From: Terfezia claveryi | Lineage: Eukaryota; Ascomycota; Pezizomycetes; Pezizales; Pezizaceae | NCBI GenBank assembly: GCA_015179025.1 | Contig: WHUX01000124.1 | Coordinates: forward strand, 62,001-126,000 | DNA length: 64,000 nucleotides | Direction of reading: 5' to 3' | Shown: positions 47,364-59,321 of the stretch, in pieces | How positions within the stretch are numbered: the stretch's first letter is position 1 | How the letters are laid out: every line of letters begins with the position of its first letter | Position numbers and translations under genes: made by a program | Notes under the pieces: model-generated | The model's input: only the letters and a program-made list of their open reading frames with translations | Told to the model about the DNA's origin: nothing | Databases searched by the model: none

Positions 47364-50085
47364 ATGTATGAAGAACCGGTAAAAGCTTCGATCAAGATGG
47401 GTAAATATTTGGGAGACCCTGAGATATGCTTTGATAGACTTTGAGCTCAGGCTACTGATATAGAATGGAACGGAAGTTCTTGGAACAGAATTGGGGTTGT
47501 TAATATTCTCAGCCCTGATATATAAGTATTTATGCCCATCCGATGGCGAAACTGGGCATAAGAAGTCGCTCTAGAGCTCAAAGCATGTGAGATCCTCGCC
47601 ACAGGTAGACATGCAAATCTCGTATCAAATCTCGTATAATATATTTGGATGAACAACTCACCTTACATGCCAGTCGGAATTTAAAATGTACTGTGTCTCT
47701 AGTTAGTACAGATGTGACTGTTCAAAGCATCAGCTGCTCAAATTCTTACTCTCTCTGAAGTTTTTTTATTATGAGTAAAGCCCATCAATGTGTATTTGCG
47801 TACGTACTAGTGTATTAATGAATTCCGCGCTATATGTACATGGCAGTGGTTGAATTGAGTAAGGGCAATCAAAATTTTCCGAATATTGCAATTCAAAGAA
47901 GGGGCTTATCGGCTTTTTTCTTCATTATATTATAAAAATGACCGTACGCGTTAGCGTGCAGCTTTTGTCGGCTCCGCGAAAAAAGTAAGTTCTGTAAGGG
48001 TTGAATATATTGGTGTAGTAGCCAGCCGATGAGCTGAGTTGGATTTGCATTCAGAAAGACATCTCAATAAATTGGTTGCGCGCGGAAACCTACAGTTATC
48101 TCTGTGACCCTAGGTGTTTTCTATATATATAACATCTGTGTGAAAAATTTTAGAAAGTATGGAAATGACTGAAAGTGGAACACCGCGCCTGAGCTTCCAG
48201 CGATCATCCTCCCCCAGCGGCTACGATATGGATGATTAAATAAAATCACCATCGGTCTCTTGCCATTTATTATCTGAAAGGCTATATTTGATCTGATACA
48301 GCCTTTCTCAAGGCTACTCGTTTCTGATAATACAAGTCATCATGGGCCTGACACAGGGCTATGGTATTGAGTGGTATTTTCTTTTTTTACAAAAAAATAT
48401 ATTATTCAGCGTATTTCCCCTAATCTTTTTGAAAGAAAAACTCATTACTCGTGTCTGGCCTCAATAGCCCGGAAATTCTGGTTGGAGGCTAGGCCCGCTT
48501 GCGTGAAAATGTAGCCAAAGAAGGCTTCTACTCCATCCCAGTATTTGCCGGCATTATCCGTCTTCAAATCAGTTTGTCAGGGTTTTCCCAGGCTAAGTGG
48601 GCCATGGCGAGCCCAGAATTCTGGGTGTATTCAACTTTCAGGCAAGTTAATCTGCCAGCCCGGGCAGGCAATTATATACATTCAGGGAATAGAAAGACAG
48701 ATTCATATCATTTCTGTCCTCGTCCGTCCGCTCTCCCTTTCTCACTGCTCCCTCCCCCCTCAGTCGTACTAAGCTCGATGCATCTCATCGTCTTCTTCCT
48801 TCCAAATCGGCTCTTCAAGGTTTTCCCAGATTGTTGCCCTTCCATGGATCTAGTGAGTTCCCTTCTCATGGTTTGGTAGTTGGGGCAGTCGAAGGTTGAT
48901 TTGACAGTGCACTGAGGCATACTATGATTAGTTCCACGGAGCGAGTGGAATATGGCCAGGCACTGTATGAGATCGAACGATTAGTTCCATGGAACCGTTG
49001 GTTCATGGCTATGGCTATCAGGTGCCGCTAAGTTGTCACCGGAAGCCTCGGGAATTTTTCATCAAGTGCGATGCTGTATCAAGGGTAACGATCGAATTTT
49101 ATGCAGGGTGCAGGTATATGTATAGTGCCAAGCATGTGGCCCGGATTCAGCTACCACTAAGACTGTTATACGTATACATGTGTGCTGTAAATACTCAGCT
49201 AGACGGTTGTAAAACTTGAATACAGTGCGGCTCTACGGCAATGTTCTTTTCTAGCTCGGTTCTCCTCCTGACCTCCACCAGGCCAGCAAAGACAGTCAAG
49301 TGGATAGGTATCAGATTACGTACAGCGTAATGGTGTTGGCCCTATAAATTCAAATATGGGTCATGCCAGAGTCTAGTTCTACTGGCAGTATACAAAAATA
49401 TATATACGTATATATGATCTAGGGAATTAGGGAAGTCCCAAACCACCCTTGAGGCTTGAGGCTAAGCAAAGGCACCTTGTTGAGCGAAAATTTATATATA
49501 CATGTGTCAATTGCTATAGCACGACGTTGCAATCCATCATATACAAGCAGCTGTAGACTAGCTTTTTCCATGCCTTGGCCACGAGAGCCTCATATTGTAT
49601 TTCTTTTTTCCCTTTCTTTTCTTTTTCTAATGGCGTTCGATAATCATGCAAAAGATGTTAATATGGGCTGTACACAAATTATACATAACGAGGCTGGACT
49701 AGATAGAACACGTATCCTCCTTAAGCTTATTGCAATCGATGTTAAGGACGCCTACATGATGAATCCATAGCCGAACAAGGCTGCGCGGAATCCAATTCAA
49801 TGCCCATCTACAGCACCCAATACAATATAAATGTCTTGAATTTAGAATCAATGAAATTCCCACTTGAATACCCAAATATCTGCCAATATGTACCTGCCAA
49901 ATACCTTACTAGACAATGATGATTCACTCCACTACTTTGTACCCTGCTCAATCCTCCTCTCACAAAACCACATTCCACATCTACTGTCAAGCGTCTGAAT
50001 TCTATCCCACCAACATGGTAGGTCTATCCAGCTCTACCAATACTCCTCCTATCGACATAGATCTAAGTAGATCTAATCTAGAGAG
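47364..50085. other. Intergenic region without recognised gene
   Basis: About 2.7 kb. A 126-codon plus-strand ORF (48499-48879) has no recognisable features. CGATTAGTTCCA followed by C/T GGA appears twice (near 48926 and 48978), a minor direct repeat. Confidence 0.5.
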
Positions 50086-51514
50086 TCATGTTGTATCCTT
50101 CCAACCCGTGTGTGCAACATATACAGGCTGGGTTGGAGACCATGGGGACGGCGTATAAGGATTGTAATTGCTGCCCGTTGGTGCCGTCTCATATCTACTG
50201 GGTGGTGGCAAGTAAACACCGCCGTCAATCTGCATAGATCTCTTTCTTCCATCGTTCGTAATGGTCTCCAAAGGCACCTCCACGTATTTTGGAGCATTTG
50301 GATTCGTGGTTGGACCATATACTGACTCATAAGGCACAGTTACCATTAACTTCATGCCAATCTTGTGAAGTGACTCTGGTGAATATGGATCACAATTGGG
50401 CGCCTGGTATGTGTTATTGAAGGGTAAATCTTTACCAGGAATTGCCCTCCGAGTAGGTGCCTTGAACTTAAAGCTGTCCTCAGTGACACTAGACGAGGGA
50501 AATCCATCAATGTCTAAGCTAATCGATTGTTCGAATTTGTCACAATAACCTGGTTGAGATTCTAGACTCAGTGAATCATGCCCTCTGTCTTCATTTGATT
50601 GGCTATTTGGATCTAACGAGAACCTTAGATGTTCTCGAGTTCTTAGCGGCAATGTGATTGTGGTTTCAAAGGTAGGTAAGGCCGTGTGTGTCGAGTTGTG
50701 CGCATGCACGTATTTATCAGCTTGGGGATAAAGCATTTCGTTTAGTTGATCCTTGGCAACTGCGCCGACGTTGGTTCTTGCCTGATGTGTCATAGCTGAA
50801 ATGCAACTTATTAAATAAAGAGGTACTCGTGCCTGAGTGGAATGTTCCTCGGTATTCTTCTCGATATGTGGACCTATGCGAGGTAATTGGGGTTCCAGGG
50901 CTTCTTAAATAATCCCAAGAAGGGATCCTCTAAAGGCCTCTTTATGCATGAGGCTATTGACCATGTTGTATGAAAGCTGGTACAATCTTGGCATCAAATT
51001 CTTCCACTGATTGGCTGATCGAAAAACGGCCTTTGGTTGTTTGTGAGATAGTGTTGAATATCGCAGTACCACCTGGGAATGTGATACTCAATTTAGAGTT
51101 TGAGGTAGGAGCTCCCCCTGATCTGAAAGGCCTGATATTTTCAAACAAGCGTAGTACTTGTGCAACTGTCTCACTAAGTGGGTTGATAAGGGTAGATGAC
51201 CCGGTTATTGGCTTATTGATATATTATGTGAAACCAGAACGTCTTTGTTGTGAGATCACAACATAATCTATAGTTACCGTACTATACAGCTAGTATGTAG
51301 TGAATATCGGGCTAGATTCGTGAATAGTCTAGTCGTGTGATATATACATGCTCTGGGCCATATATGCCACTATATCACACAAGTACGGTAGATATAATTC
51401 TAGCACAACATAAGCTATGTAGAGTCCAGATGATCTATTGAAGGAGCATACCAAACATAGACCTATGGCAGTTGAGGCATCATCCAACCGTAAGCTGTGT
51501 AGTTGGATAGCCAT
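50086..51514 (-). CDS. Unrecognised fungal protein, proposed three exons
   Basis: The main exon (50086-50795) is open for 235 codons from an internal ATG. Upstream, a good acceptor (GTTGCATTTCAG) precedes it. An exon-like open frame at 50962-51211 joins in phase through the donor GTCAAT at 50961. A first exon 51452-51514 (ATG, donor GTATGC) also joins in phase; the full model is 340 residues. The first intron (240 nt) is long for this genome and its acceptor AATAAG is poor, so the 5' end is tentative. The middle exon reads SKLSITFPGGTAIFNTISQT then GRFSISQSVEEFDAKIVPAF, which looks like beta-strand-rich folded protein. The C-terminal 200 residues are Pro/Ser/Asn/Tyr-rich. No family recognised. 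Confidence 0.6.
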
Positions 51515-51556
51515 TGAGATTATGTAATCACGCTAGATAAAAATTCACATGCACGG

Positions 51557-51591
51557 TAGTCTGGTTGGCACAACACCCTCCAACCAGACTC
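51557..51591. repeat. Fold-back of the dispersed motif, 11-nt loop
   Basis: AGTCTGGTTGG (51558-51568) faces CCAACCAGACT (51580-51590). The left arm continues through CACAACACCCTCC exactly as at 9307. Confidence 0.75.
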
Positions 51592-51976
51592 AGGCACAGT
51601 AACCAGGCACAGAGGCATCTGACTATTTTCATCGGGCATAGTGTGATTTATTTATGCAACGATTATTAAGCAAGGTAGGTCCTAACCGCAGCTACATACA
51701 AGGTAGGAAAGGAGCGGAACTCGATCTCAAAGGGTTTTAGCACTCTAGGTACTGGCGGAAATTTTGGTTCCAGACCTACCCCGAGGCTCGTTTGCTTGAT
51801 AATCTGAACTTTGTATAAAAAGCAGTGCTAAATGTGCAGTACTTAAGGCTCTTTTTATGTGGAAAAGGCTTGCATACGGCTGAGTCAGCAGCCAAGATAT
51901 GTAGCGGAACACGCTCTTTCCTGATCCGGTAGTAACTATGTATGGTGCCTCGGCCAGAACCTATTGTGATTTGGCA

Positions 51977-52063
51977 CTAGTTTGGTTGGCACAAGCTGCG
52001 TGGAGGGTGTTGTGCCAACCAGACTACGGTTGACACGCCTCTACGATTGTCTGATCGAGACTA
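51977..52063. repeat. Largest fold-back of the dispersed motif, with flanking GTCTGATCGAGACTA
   Basis: TAGTTTGGTTGGCACAA (51978-51994) faces TTGTGCCAACCAGACTA (52010-52026), 17-bp arms with one mismatch and a 15-nt loop. GTCTGATCGAGACTA follows at 52049-52063 and is joined to another partial copy, GTTGGCACGAC. It could form a stable hairpin in DNA or RNA. Confidence 0.8.
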
Positions 52064-53063
52064 GTTGGCACGACCCGTTAGAGGCTCCGAAATGGGAATG
52101 TTCAACCAGACCATTGGAATGTACGAACGATGACTGCCGAAAGAAGTAGTCTGTAGTCTAGCAAAGGTATCTTCTTTTGCCCCTTTGTCATTCAACCTTT
52201 TTTTGCAAATTTGGTTCCCTAATCAGCCATGAGTGCCATGCAGGGGCTAACCCACGACGTGCCAGAAGATGATTGGATTTTCGTACACCAGAATTCAAAC
52301 CTGAATTCGTCCAGCCTTGCAAGACGCACGTGTCTTAGCTGCAATTTTATTTCTTTCACTGATTATTGAAGATTATGCTACGAGAGTATGACCAACAATA
52401 CTTAGGTAGATATTTGCCAATCCCATTCCCGCCATGTATAGCTGTGGTCAGAACTATGTTGTACACGAATATAAGGTAAATTTCTAGCCCGGTAGATCGT
52501 CTAGTGACAAATATCTCATGCTGGAATCAGTACCTAGAAATCGACGGTGTCAGTCTACTGTGCTAGCAATCTCTTTCTCCTGTACTATCGTAGCGTATCA
52601 GGGATAGACGGCGACGCTCTCGCTTTGGGGTACTGGCTAACGATCGCGCCAGAGCATGATGACTAGTGCTGTCTCGGAGTTTTAAACCCGACACTTCACG
52701 GATGTAATATACATAGAATGCTCCCGGGGCGTTATCAATTGACCGGATAGATGGGATTCATCTTTTGATTGGTCGATGCTCTAGTACCACGTATGCTCTA
52801 GATCCAAATATACAAGCATATAAGCGAGGCGATAAAAGCAACGAGGCCAACAGTAGCCAATAAATGCAGACTAATACGAAAAGAAAACAAAACTCGAATG
52901 TTCCTATAGCCTTGCCAAATGAAACGAACGCCCCACCTCCATATTTCCTACTCGCCCAAAAGAGATTTTCAGATAGGTGACGGGATATCGAACCGAGCTT
53001 GTAAACTTAACTGAAATATATACAATCCTTTCACGATACCCGACCAGGAGTAAATCTTCTACA

Positions 53064-54119
53064 TTATACACTGTTCCTCTTATTCCTGAAGGGGTAAACT
53101 ATGGGCTGATTCAGACTGAATCTTCGCCCCACACTGATTCTACTTGTAGAGGCATTCCGACTGGCAGAGGCAGGATCCGGTCGCCATAGAATGAGCTCTT
53201 GACAGCTTCGAGAGGTTGCCATTGATGGGCCGACCCTGCTACTTGCCGAACTAGCCAAATCGTCGCCGCATGCTTCCCTCGCAACACTCTGCGCAAGCCT
53301 TAACCAGTCCTGGTAATCTTTCGTCAAGCTTTCCACATCATGTTGATACAGAGAACACGAAAACTCCTCAATATCCTCTCTAGTATCAGTGCCCAAGGCA
53401 GATTCAGAGTTTTCCTGTTTGCCAGTATCACACACCCTTGAATTGGGTGGGTCAATCTCTTTATGTTCGTTGCTGATAGATCCTGAGTCGTTTCCGTCAT
53501 ACTTGGGGTTCTTGCATATTGTCTTATTGAGTGGCTCATGTTTGATGCTGTCTGGAGGGGTAATGAAGATTAAAGGGACTTTTGTGATTGGATGTGCGAG
53601 GTGCTGCTGCTCTGTAAGTTCCCACCCCTCATATATCCTCGACCGTGTTGGCAATTTGCCCTGCTCCTGGGCTTTAACTGTACTTTCGGATGCTTGGTCG
53701 AAGTTCATTGGCTGCTGGGAATTGCCATATCCGTAGGAGTATCCGATATTTTTATCATTATGCCCTCCCACTGCTATGAGATCTTGAAAAAGTGCCAGGT
53801 ACATTTTTCTCAAATATTTCGATAGGCAGGCTTTGAATTCGGTGTGGAATCTAATAAGGAGGATAGAATTGTTTAGCTATACGTGTAGCACAATTTGAGA
53901 AACGAGCGAAATTCCCTGCTCCTTTTATATTTATTACTGCTCATCGTTATGGTCACCTCGTATAGTGTCATACGCATCCCGCACACTAAAACTCACCGGC
54001 CTACCGGTTGCAGTTTCTGTATCACGCTGCCGGTAGGAAACCACAGAGTGTGTGTAAAAAGTATTTGGTGCCAGACAGCTCTGGGATTGCTCAGATTTTA
54101 TAGTTTGTTTACGTGTCAT
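53064..54119 (-). CDS. Unrecognised hydrophilic protein, two exons
   Basis: Exon 1 at 53938-54119 starts at an ATG. Intron 53851-53937 (donor GTAATA, acceptor CTTATTAG) joins it in phase to exon 2 at 53064-53850, giving 322 residues. Without splicing the second exon has no ATG at its left edge, and the spliced join reads NDEQFHTEFKACLSKYLRKM then YLALFQDLIAVGGH, a plausible amphipathic helix. A second helical segment, LTKDYQDWLRLAQSVAREAC, lies near residues 240-260. The remainder is Ser/Asp/Glu/Pro-rich. No domain, signal peptide or membrane segment recognised. Confidence 0.62.
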
Positions 54120-57100
54120 GCAAGACTTACAGCATGTAATAAAGTTAATTTATTTAACATATCTTGTGATAGATATATATGAGGAAAGGGGGGCATGGGT
54201 GCGGTCATTCACACTGTGAATCTTTATATATCGCACTTTCAGGGAATTGATTCATTCCACATACTGCATGATTTTTCCTCTTAGGCGAAATTTGAGTCTG
54301 GGAAAGTCAGCTGGTATCTTTGAAGATACATACTACAAACCATCATTATATTCAGTTTGGAATGCGAAGTATCTGTTATTAACTTGGTATCATATTCAAT
54401 CATAGATAGATAAGCTTGTCTTCCACAAAAGCATACAGCACTCCCCGTATGGGAGTTCAAGTTGTAATTGTTGAATGGCCATAGGCGGTCTAGGCTTAAC
54501 AGCCTTTTACGTTGTGAAACGAGAGAATTGCTGTCCTTTCTTCTCCTCGAAGTGCTCAGTCCGCAATTGTCAATCCCATATTTGCGCTGATGTGAGGGAG
54601 AATCGAACCCTGGGAATTACATTGCATGTCAGTCACCTATCAGAAGAGAATGCTCCCTTCACATGTTCTCCAAGATTGTTCACCTGGTGTAGGTGGTGTT
54701 CTTATTCTACAAGAGATAGCCCATCCTCTATGAATAATATATCTATATGTTGGCATGTAGCAGTGCCTAGAGTAGTGAAAGAGGAGATTGAATCAGACTC
54801 TTGTCTAGCTGTAGATGATCATGCATGTAAAACTAGCTTAAGGAGATATGATCTTGAATTCCAAGTCTTTGAAGCGGGACTACCTCTATTTCTCTGGAGA
54901 GGGAAAGGAATTGCTGGTTTGATTCGGTCTCTGTCTCTGCAGCTGAAGTGGCTGCTATTTCTTCAGGATGGCAAATTAGCTTAAGCCCTGCCCTAAAACA
55001 AACGGACCTTCGATGCTCACTGCTTCTAAACCGCCTATTTCCGTTTGGCATAGGATCTACTTATATATATGTGGTGAATCTGAGTATGCTTGGTGGCAAG
55101 TATACGTACTCGAATAGACTATCCCAAATTGCGCATTAGCAAAAGTAAGATATTTAATGCACACATGTCCATGAAAATCTCCTAGTAATCTTTGTGAAAC
55201 TTATAAGTTGTGGGGTCCCGGTGCAGGTCATAGGTTAGGTCCTAAAATCTCAAGACTGACGTCATGGGTGGAGGTAGAATCCTAGGCGTTGTATAGACCA
55301 GGTGTTTGGCAACCTAGCCCAGTAAACACTCCCGGTATGCCTTTCACCAGACTCTTGGGATATAGGCCCAGAACAGCCATAGAAACACAAGCACTCAGTC
55401 TAAAATTTAGGGCATGGATATTATGAAATCCCTGGATTTTAGATCTAAGATTTCCCTTGCTAGGGAAGTCTAGGAAAAGAGGCAACAGTCCAGCAGCAGG
55501 CTACCTAGTCCGATCCAGAGGCAGAGATAGACTACATTTCGTCTTCTCACCTTCCACTTACGGTTAGTACTCTGTGGCTAGAATAGCTTGGCAGTATGTA
55601 AGAATGAGCCGTACATAATCAGAAGAGCACTGCCCGCCGTTAAATATGTACACTTCGTTCTCCTAGATATGGATTGCCATGCCCCCAATTGACCATTAAC
55701 CAATAGCTGTAATGTACAATAAATGAGAAATTCCTGAACTAAGGACAAGTTTTATATTATATAGTTTAAATTCAATTAATTACATTCATTATCAGTTGTA
55801 TATTCAACAATATCATACATTACTTCTTCCATTAATTCCAATGTCAGTTCCCAACGGAGATCTCTGTTTTCTTTTTGTTCTTTCAAAGTCTGTACTCACA
55901 AGCGACCTAAGGTCATGGCGGGGGGGGGGGGGGGTGCTCTGGTATATGGATATATAGGAAGTTTTTGCACTGGATATGTTGTCAAAGATTTTGTCATAAG
56001 GAGTATATAAACTGCTCGATGTGAATCTTGCAACCGATAAAGCCATTGCTCTGTAGCAAGTTATTACAAACCAGGAGTTAAATATGCATTCTGGCCTAAC
56101 TGATGGTCGGTCTTACCTCCTAATCCATCTTCAACCCTCTAGTCCGATCGTAAGGTGGAAAAGGGCAAACACCTGTCCAAAGGCCGTGGCGTGGTCCATA
56201 GCTATCATGTCATCAGAGGATTTTTTGTGAGGAATATTCCCACGAGCCATTAGTTCTCATGTTCCATCATATATCCCTAGTATAGTCCTATGAAGAAGGA
56301 TCACTTTTGGGCCTATTTGTGCAAAATTGACATGCAGAATACATCAGCGAAGTGGGTAAATGCACTGAAGAGTCACTGTTCGACTGGCAGGCACAGAAAA
56401 GCCGCTCGCCAACTCCAAGTTCTCACAAGGCTCTTGTTTGATGTTTATATAGCGTACATAACTGTCATTTGCTGCTGTATTATGTATATGTAGTACTGTA
56501 CGTATTAGTAGATACCCCTTGAGGGTCTGGCGTCAATGTCACCAAGACTTTTTGCATGGGGCTGTACTTATAAGTACATTACCTACATACCGGCTCACCG
56601 TAGTGCATGAGGTTTCAATCAGGTCCCTACTTCATGACGCTAAGGACTAGCAAATGTGATTGAATATGAGTCTGATGGGCTCAAATTTACTGTACCAAAA
56701 CCACAAGTTTCATGTTCCATCACAACCCCACACGTCCACACTTTCCTAGTACTCTGGTTATAGGTTTGCATTGATGTATTTCGATCCAAGCTATAGTAGG
56801 GGCTGATGTTGAGCGAATAACGCTGTTAGCTTATCGCCATCGGGGATTGATGTCATGATAAGAATGTCAACCCTGTTTCTTCTTCACCAGTTCACAAGCG
56901 AATAATTGAGCTAACCTTTGCTTACGTTTAAATCCGACTTCCAGATGCAGTTCTCAACTCAATTTCCACCATGCCAGTCTTGAACTATTATCAGGTCAAT
57001 CTTATGAATTTAAAGTTAATACTCGCATATAGCTTGGGGCTATGGCGAGTCTCCATGTCTCCGGAGGGACAGGCATACAATCTTCCAACTTCCCGATGGT

Positions 57101-58685
57101 ACATGTGATAGATTGGTTGTCTAGCGACGAACTGGTATGTCTGCGCTCACATACGCCTTTTCTTGATCGACTTCTCTTCATGCACGCTGCAATTCTCCTT
57201 CATGAACGGAAATTCTATGTTTGCATCTACTTAGGTTTCAGATTTTCGGAGCCACAACAGAATCAAACTACAGCATCGATATCTGACACAAGAAAATGAT
57301 ATACTTTCAAAACTTCCTCCGTCCCAGCCAAACAGAGTCACATGCAGAAATAATCTTGAAGCGGCATTGCACAAGATTTATGATTTCTGACGAGCCGGCT
57401 AGCGCAAGTGAGCCCAGAGCATCGGTAAACCTGCCGTATTCGTTCCTGCCGCATATCGTCGGGCAAATGCCCACTACACAGGCCGGCCCTAGTAGTACCA
57501 TCCCATCTCCAGGGTGTTGCTGCATTTGGGAAAGCCCCATTCTCAGTGAAGCCTAAACTGAAAATCGATCAGACTGATCTATGGATTTATCTATTAGGAC
57601 CATGTCTAGAAGATCGTGCCTCTGGGTATACGTACAACCGGGTAAGAGCCCTAGCATAGATCAACCCCAGGCCTCGTGAATCTTCATCTCAAACCAAAGT
57701 TTTGCAATACACTGTATCTTCATATGTATCATTGTGCGCCTGATACATCGGTGACCTTTAATTTGAAATCTTGGCATCGAAGGTATGTAATTTGACAAAG
57801 GTCTGGAAGTATATAGAATTGGGTCCTCCTCTACAGCAACTGTTTTTTAATATTTGCTTTTTGATTCATGCAACCGATAGAGGGCCATGTGGGTAACACC
57901 GGGAGGGCATGACTACCCTAATATTTAATGAATCGGAGGAGGAGCATTCCTGTCACGGGGCAAATAGCGGGTGATGAATACTCAAGGACTTGCTGAAGTT
58001 TTTTTTTTTTGGTAAATCATTACTTATATTCAGGTTATTCTAACCTATGACGAGAGACCGCATTCCCGAGTTGAGCTCGGTGTATTCTCCAATCTCCGCG
58101 CCGGTCCCTGCCCTTCCTCTCCTAGATATGCATAAAGTAACCAGCAAGAAAACACCCCCTTTCAGACTTTCAGATGTTAAAGGTTACCAGTTTCGAATAG
58201 TGGCATTCAAAGTAGCCTCTGCGAGAGCAAGATGACTCATTTCCGTGCGTCTAGCGAGGATAGTATCAAGACTTGGAGCTGTTTCCTTAAGGTCGAAAGC
58301 TGGGTCACTGGATTCTGGGATTGCGGCACCATATTGACCTAATTAATAAGGCACTTAGTTCGAATTATGATTTTCATTTCGCAGCTTGAATGACACACCC
58401 CGCCATGTTCAATCGCCTCGGCCACCATCCCTCTAGTTATAAATTGCAGTCGACACCTTGTGGGGTTATAGAGCTAATCCCTCTTATATATCCCCACCTT
58501 ATCTGCCACCTGCCTACAGCACTTCCAGCTTCCTCACCTCGAAATTTCAAACTCCTGACCGCAGCACCTGCCATATTTCCTTTCGACACCAATTAGGACA
58601 CCACTTAACCTTACTTTGACCTTATAAAGTGAATTCCAGCTGTTTTTTTGCATTCCATCGACCCTTACTAACTTTTCACCCCAGA
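54120..58685. other. Long gap, no confident gene
   Basis: About 4.6 kb. ORF 54475-54984 (+) and an adjacent open stretch to 55139 in another frame look weakly protein-like but match nothing I know and have no clear splice model. A G17 run lies at 55920-55936. The last 150 bases before 58686 should hold the promoter of the zinc-finger gene. Confidence 0.45.
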
Positions 58686-59321
58686 ATGTCCTATCAATCG
58701 CTTCTCAATGATACTCGAAGAGCCGACAATTACTCTTCAATGACTATGAAATCATACAAAGACCCTGCTGCTACAGACATGCTGTCACCCTGGAACTACC
58801 CAGCCCGAGATGCATATTCTGGGCACGTTATGAGTCTCGGAATGACATCAGTTCCATACTATAGAACAACTTCAATTCCAGAGAGGGGATTGCACCACCT
58901 ATCCCCTTCGCCAGGTGCGCATTCCTTAATGCCCTTGCCCTCAAGCGAGGTTATTTCTCTCACTCTCGGCCTGCCAACCTACGAGATACCCCAATACCAC
59001 CCAATGCCAGGAACATATCCAATAAGCCCCGTATATTCAGAAGGGCAAGGACCTCTAGCTCATGGAGAGCCGTTAGAGGTCATGATTAGGGTCGTTTCGA
59101 GCAAGGACAAGCGCTTTAGGTGCACGTACAATAAATGCCCGGGGGCTTTCAGGAGGCAGGAACATCTAAGGAGGCACGAAAAGATCCACACCGGGGAAAA
59201 GCCTTATATATGTGACGTGACAATTTGCAGGAGGAGATTCTCGAGGTCTGATAACCTAAAAGAACATCTCCGGCGCCATAAAAAAGGGCCCAATTCAGGT
59301 GCCCGGAATGTTCAAGTATAA
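58686..59321 (+). CDS. C2H2 zinc-finger transcription factor, short
   Basis: The ATG at 58686 gives 211 residues; the open frame begins earlier (58629) but only at a GTG. Two adjacent C2H2 fingers fill the C-terminus. Finger 1 has Cys146, Cys151, His164 and His168; finger 2 has Cys176, Cys181, His194 and His198, joined by the canonical TGEKPY linker. Both use C-x4-C-x12-H-x3-H spacing. Finger 1 carries FRRQEHLRRH and finger 2 carries FSRSDNLKEH at the DNA-contact helix, a pairing seen in fungal developmental regulators such as BrlA. The N-terminal 140 residues are Pro/Ser/Tyr-rich, as in activation regions. A basic tail (RRHKKGPNSGAR) may be a nuclear localisation signal. The target genes are unknown; the BrlA-like assignment is by finger pattern only. 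Confidence 0.85.
   Translation: MSYQSLLNDTRRADNYSSMTMKSYKDPAATDMLSPWNYPARDAYSGHVMSLGMTSVPYYRTTSIPERGLHHLSPSPGAHSLMPLPSSEVISLTLGLPTYEIPQYHPMPGTYPISPVYSEGQGPLAHGEPLEVMIRVVSSKDKRFRCTYNKCPGAFRRQEHLRRHEKIHTGEKPYICDVTICRRRFSRSDNLKEHLRRHKKGPNSGARNVQV

Larger units (their letters stand above)
51515..53063. other. Gap carrying motif fold-backs, no gene seen
   Basis: Three copies or pairs of the TAGTCTGGTTGGCAC motif lie in 51557-52063. The remainder has short open frames only. Confidence 0.55.

Noticed and set aside
50970..51266. 99-codon plus-strand ORF
   Set aside because: Antisense to the middle exon of the 50086-51514 gene, whose frame joins neighbours with correct splice phases.
54595..54625. 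tRNA-like T arm (GGTTCGATTC on the minus strand)
   Set aside because: No matching acceptor stem, D arm or anticodon arm could be placed around it.
54475..54984. 169-codon plus-strand ORF from an ATG
   Set aside because: Cys/Ser-rich with no recognised domain; competing open frames on both strands and no splice model. Kept only as a note in the gap entry.
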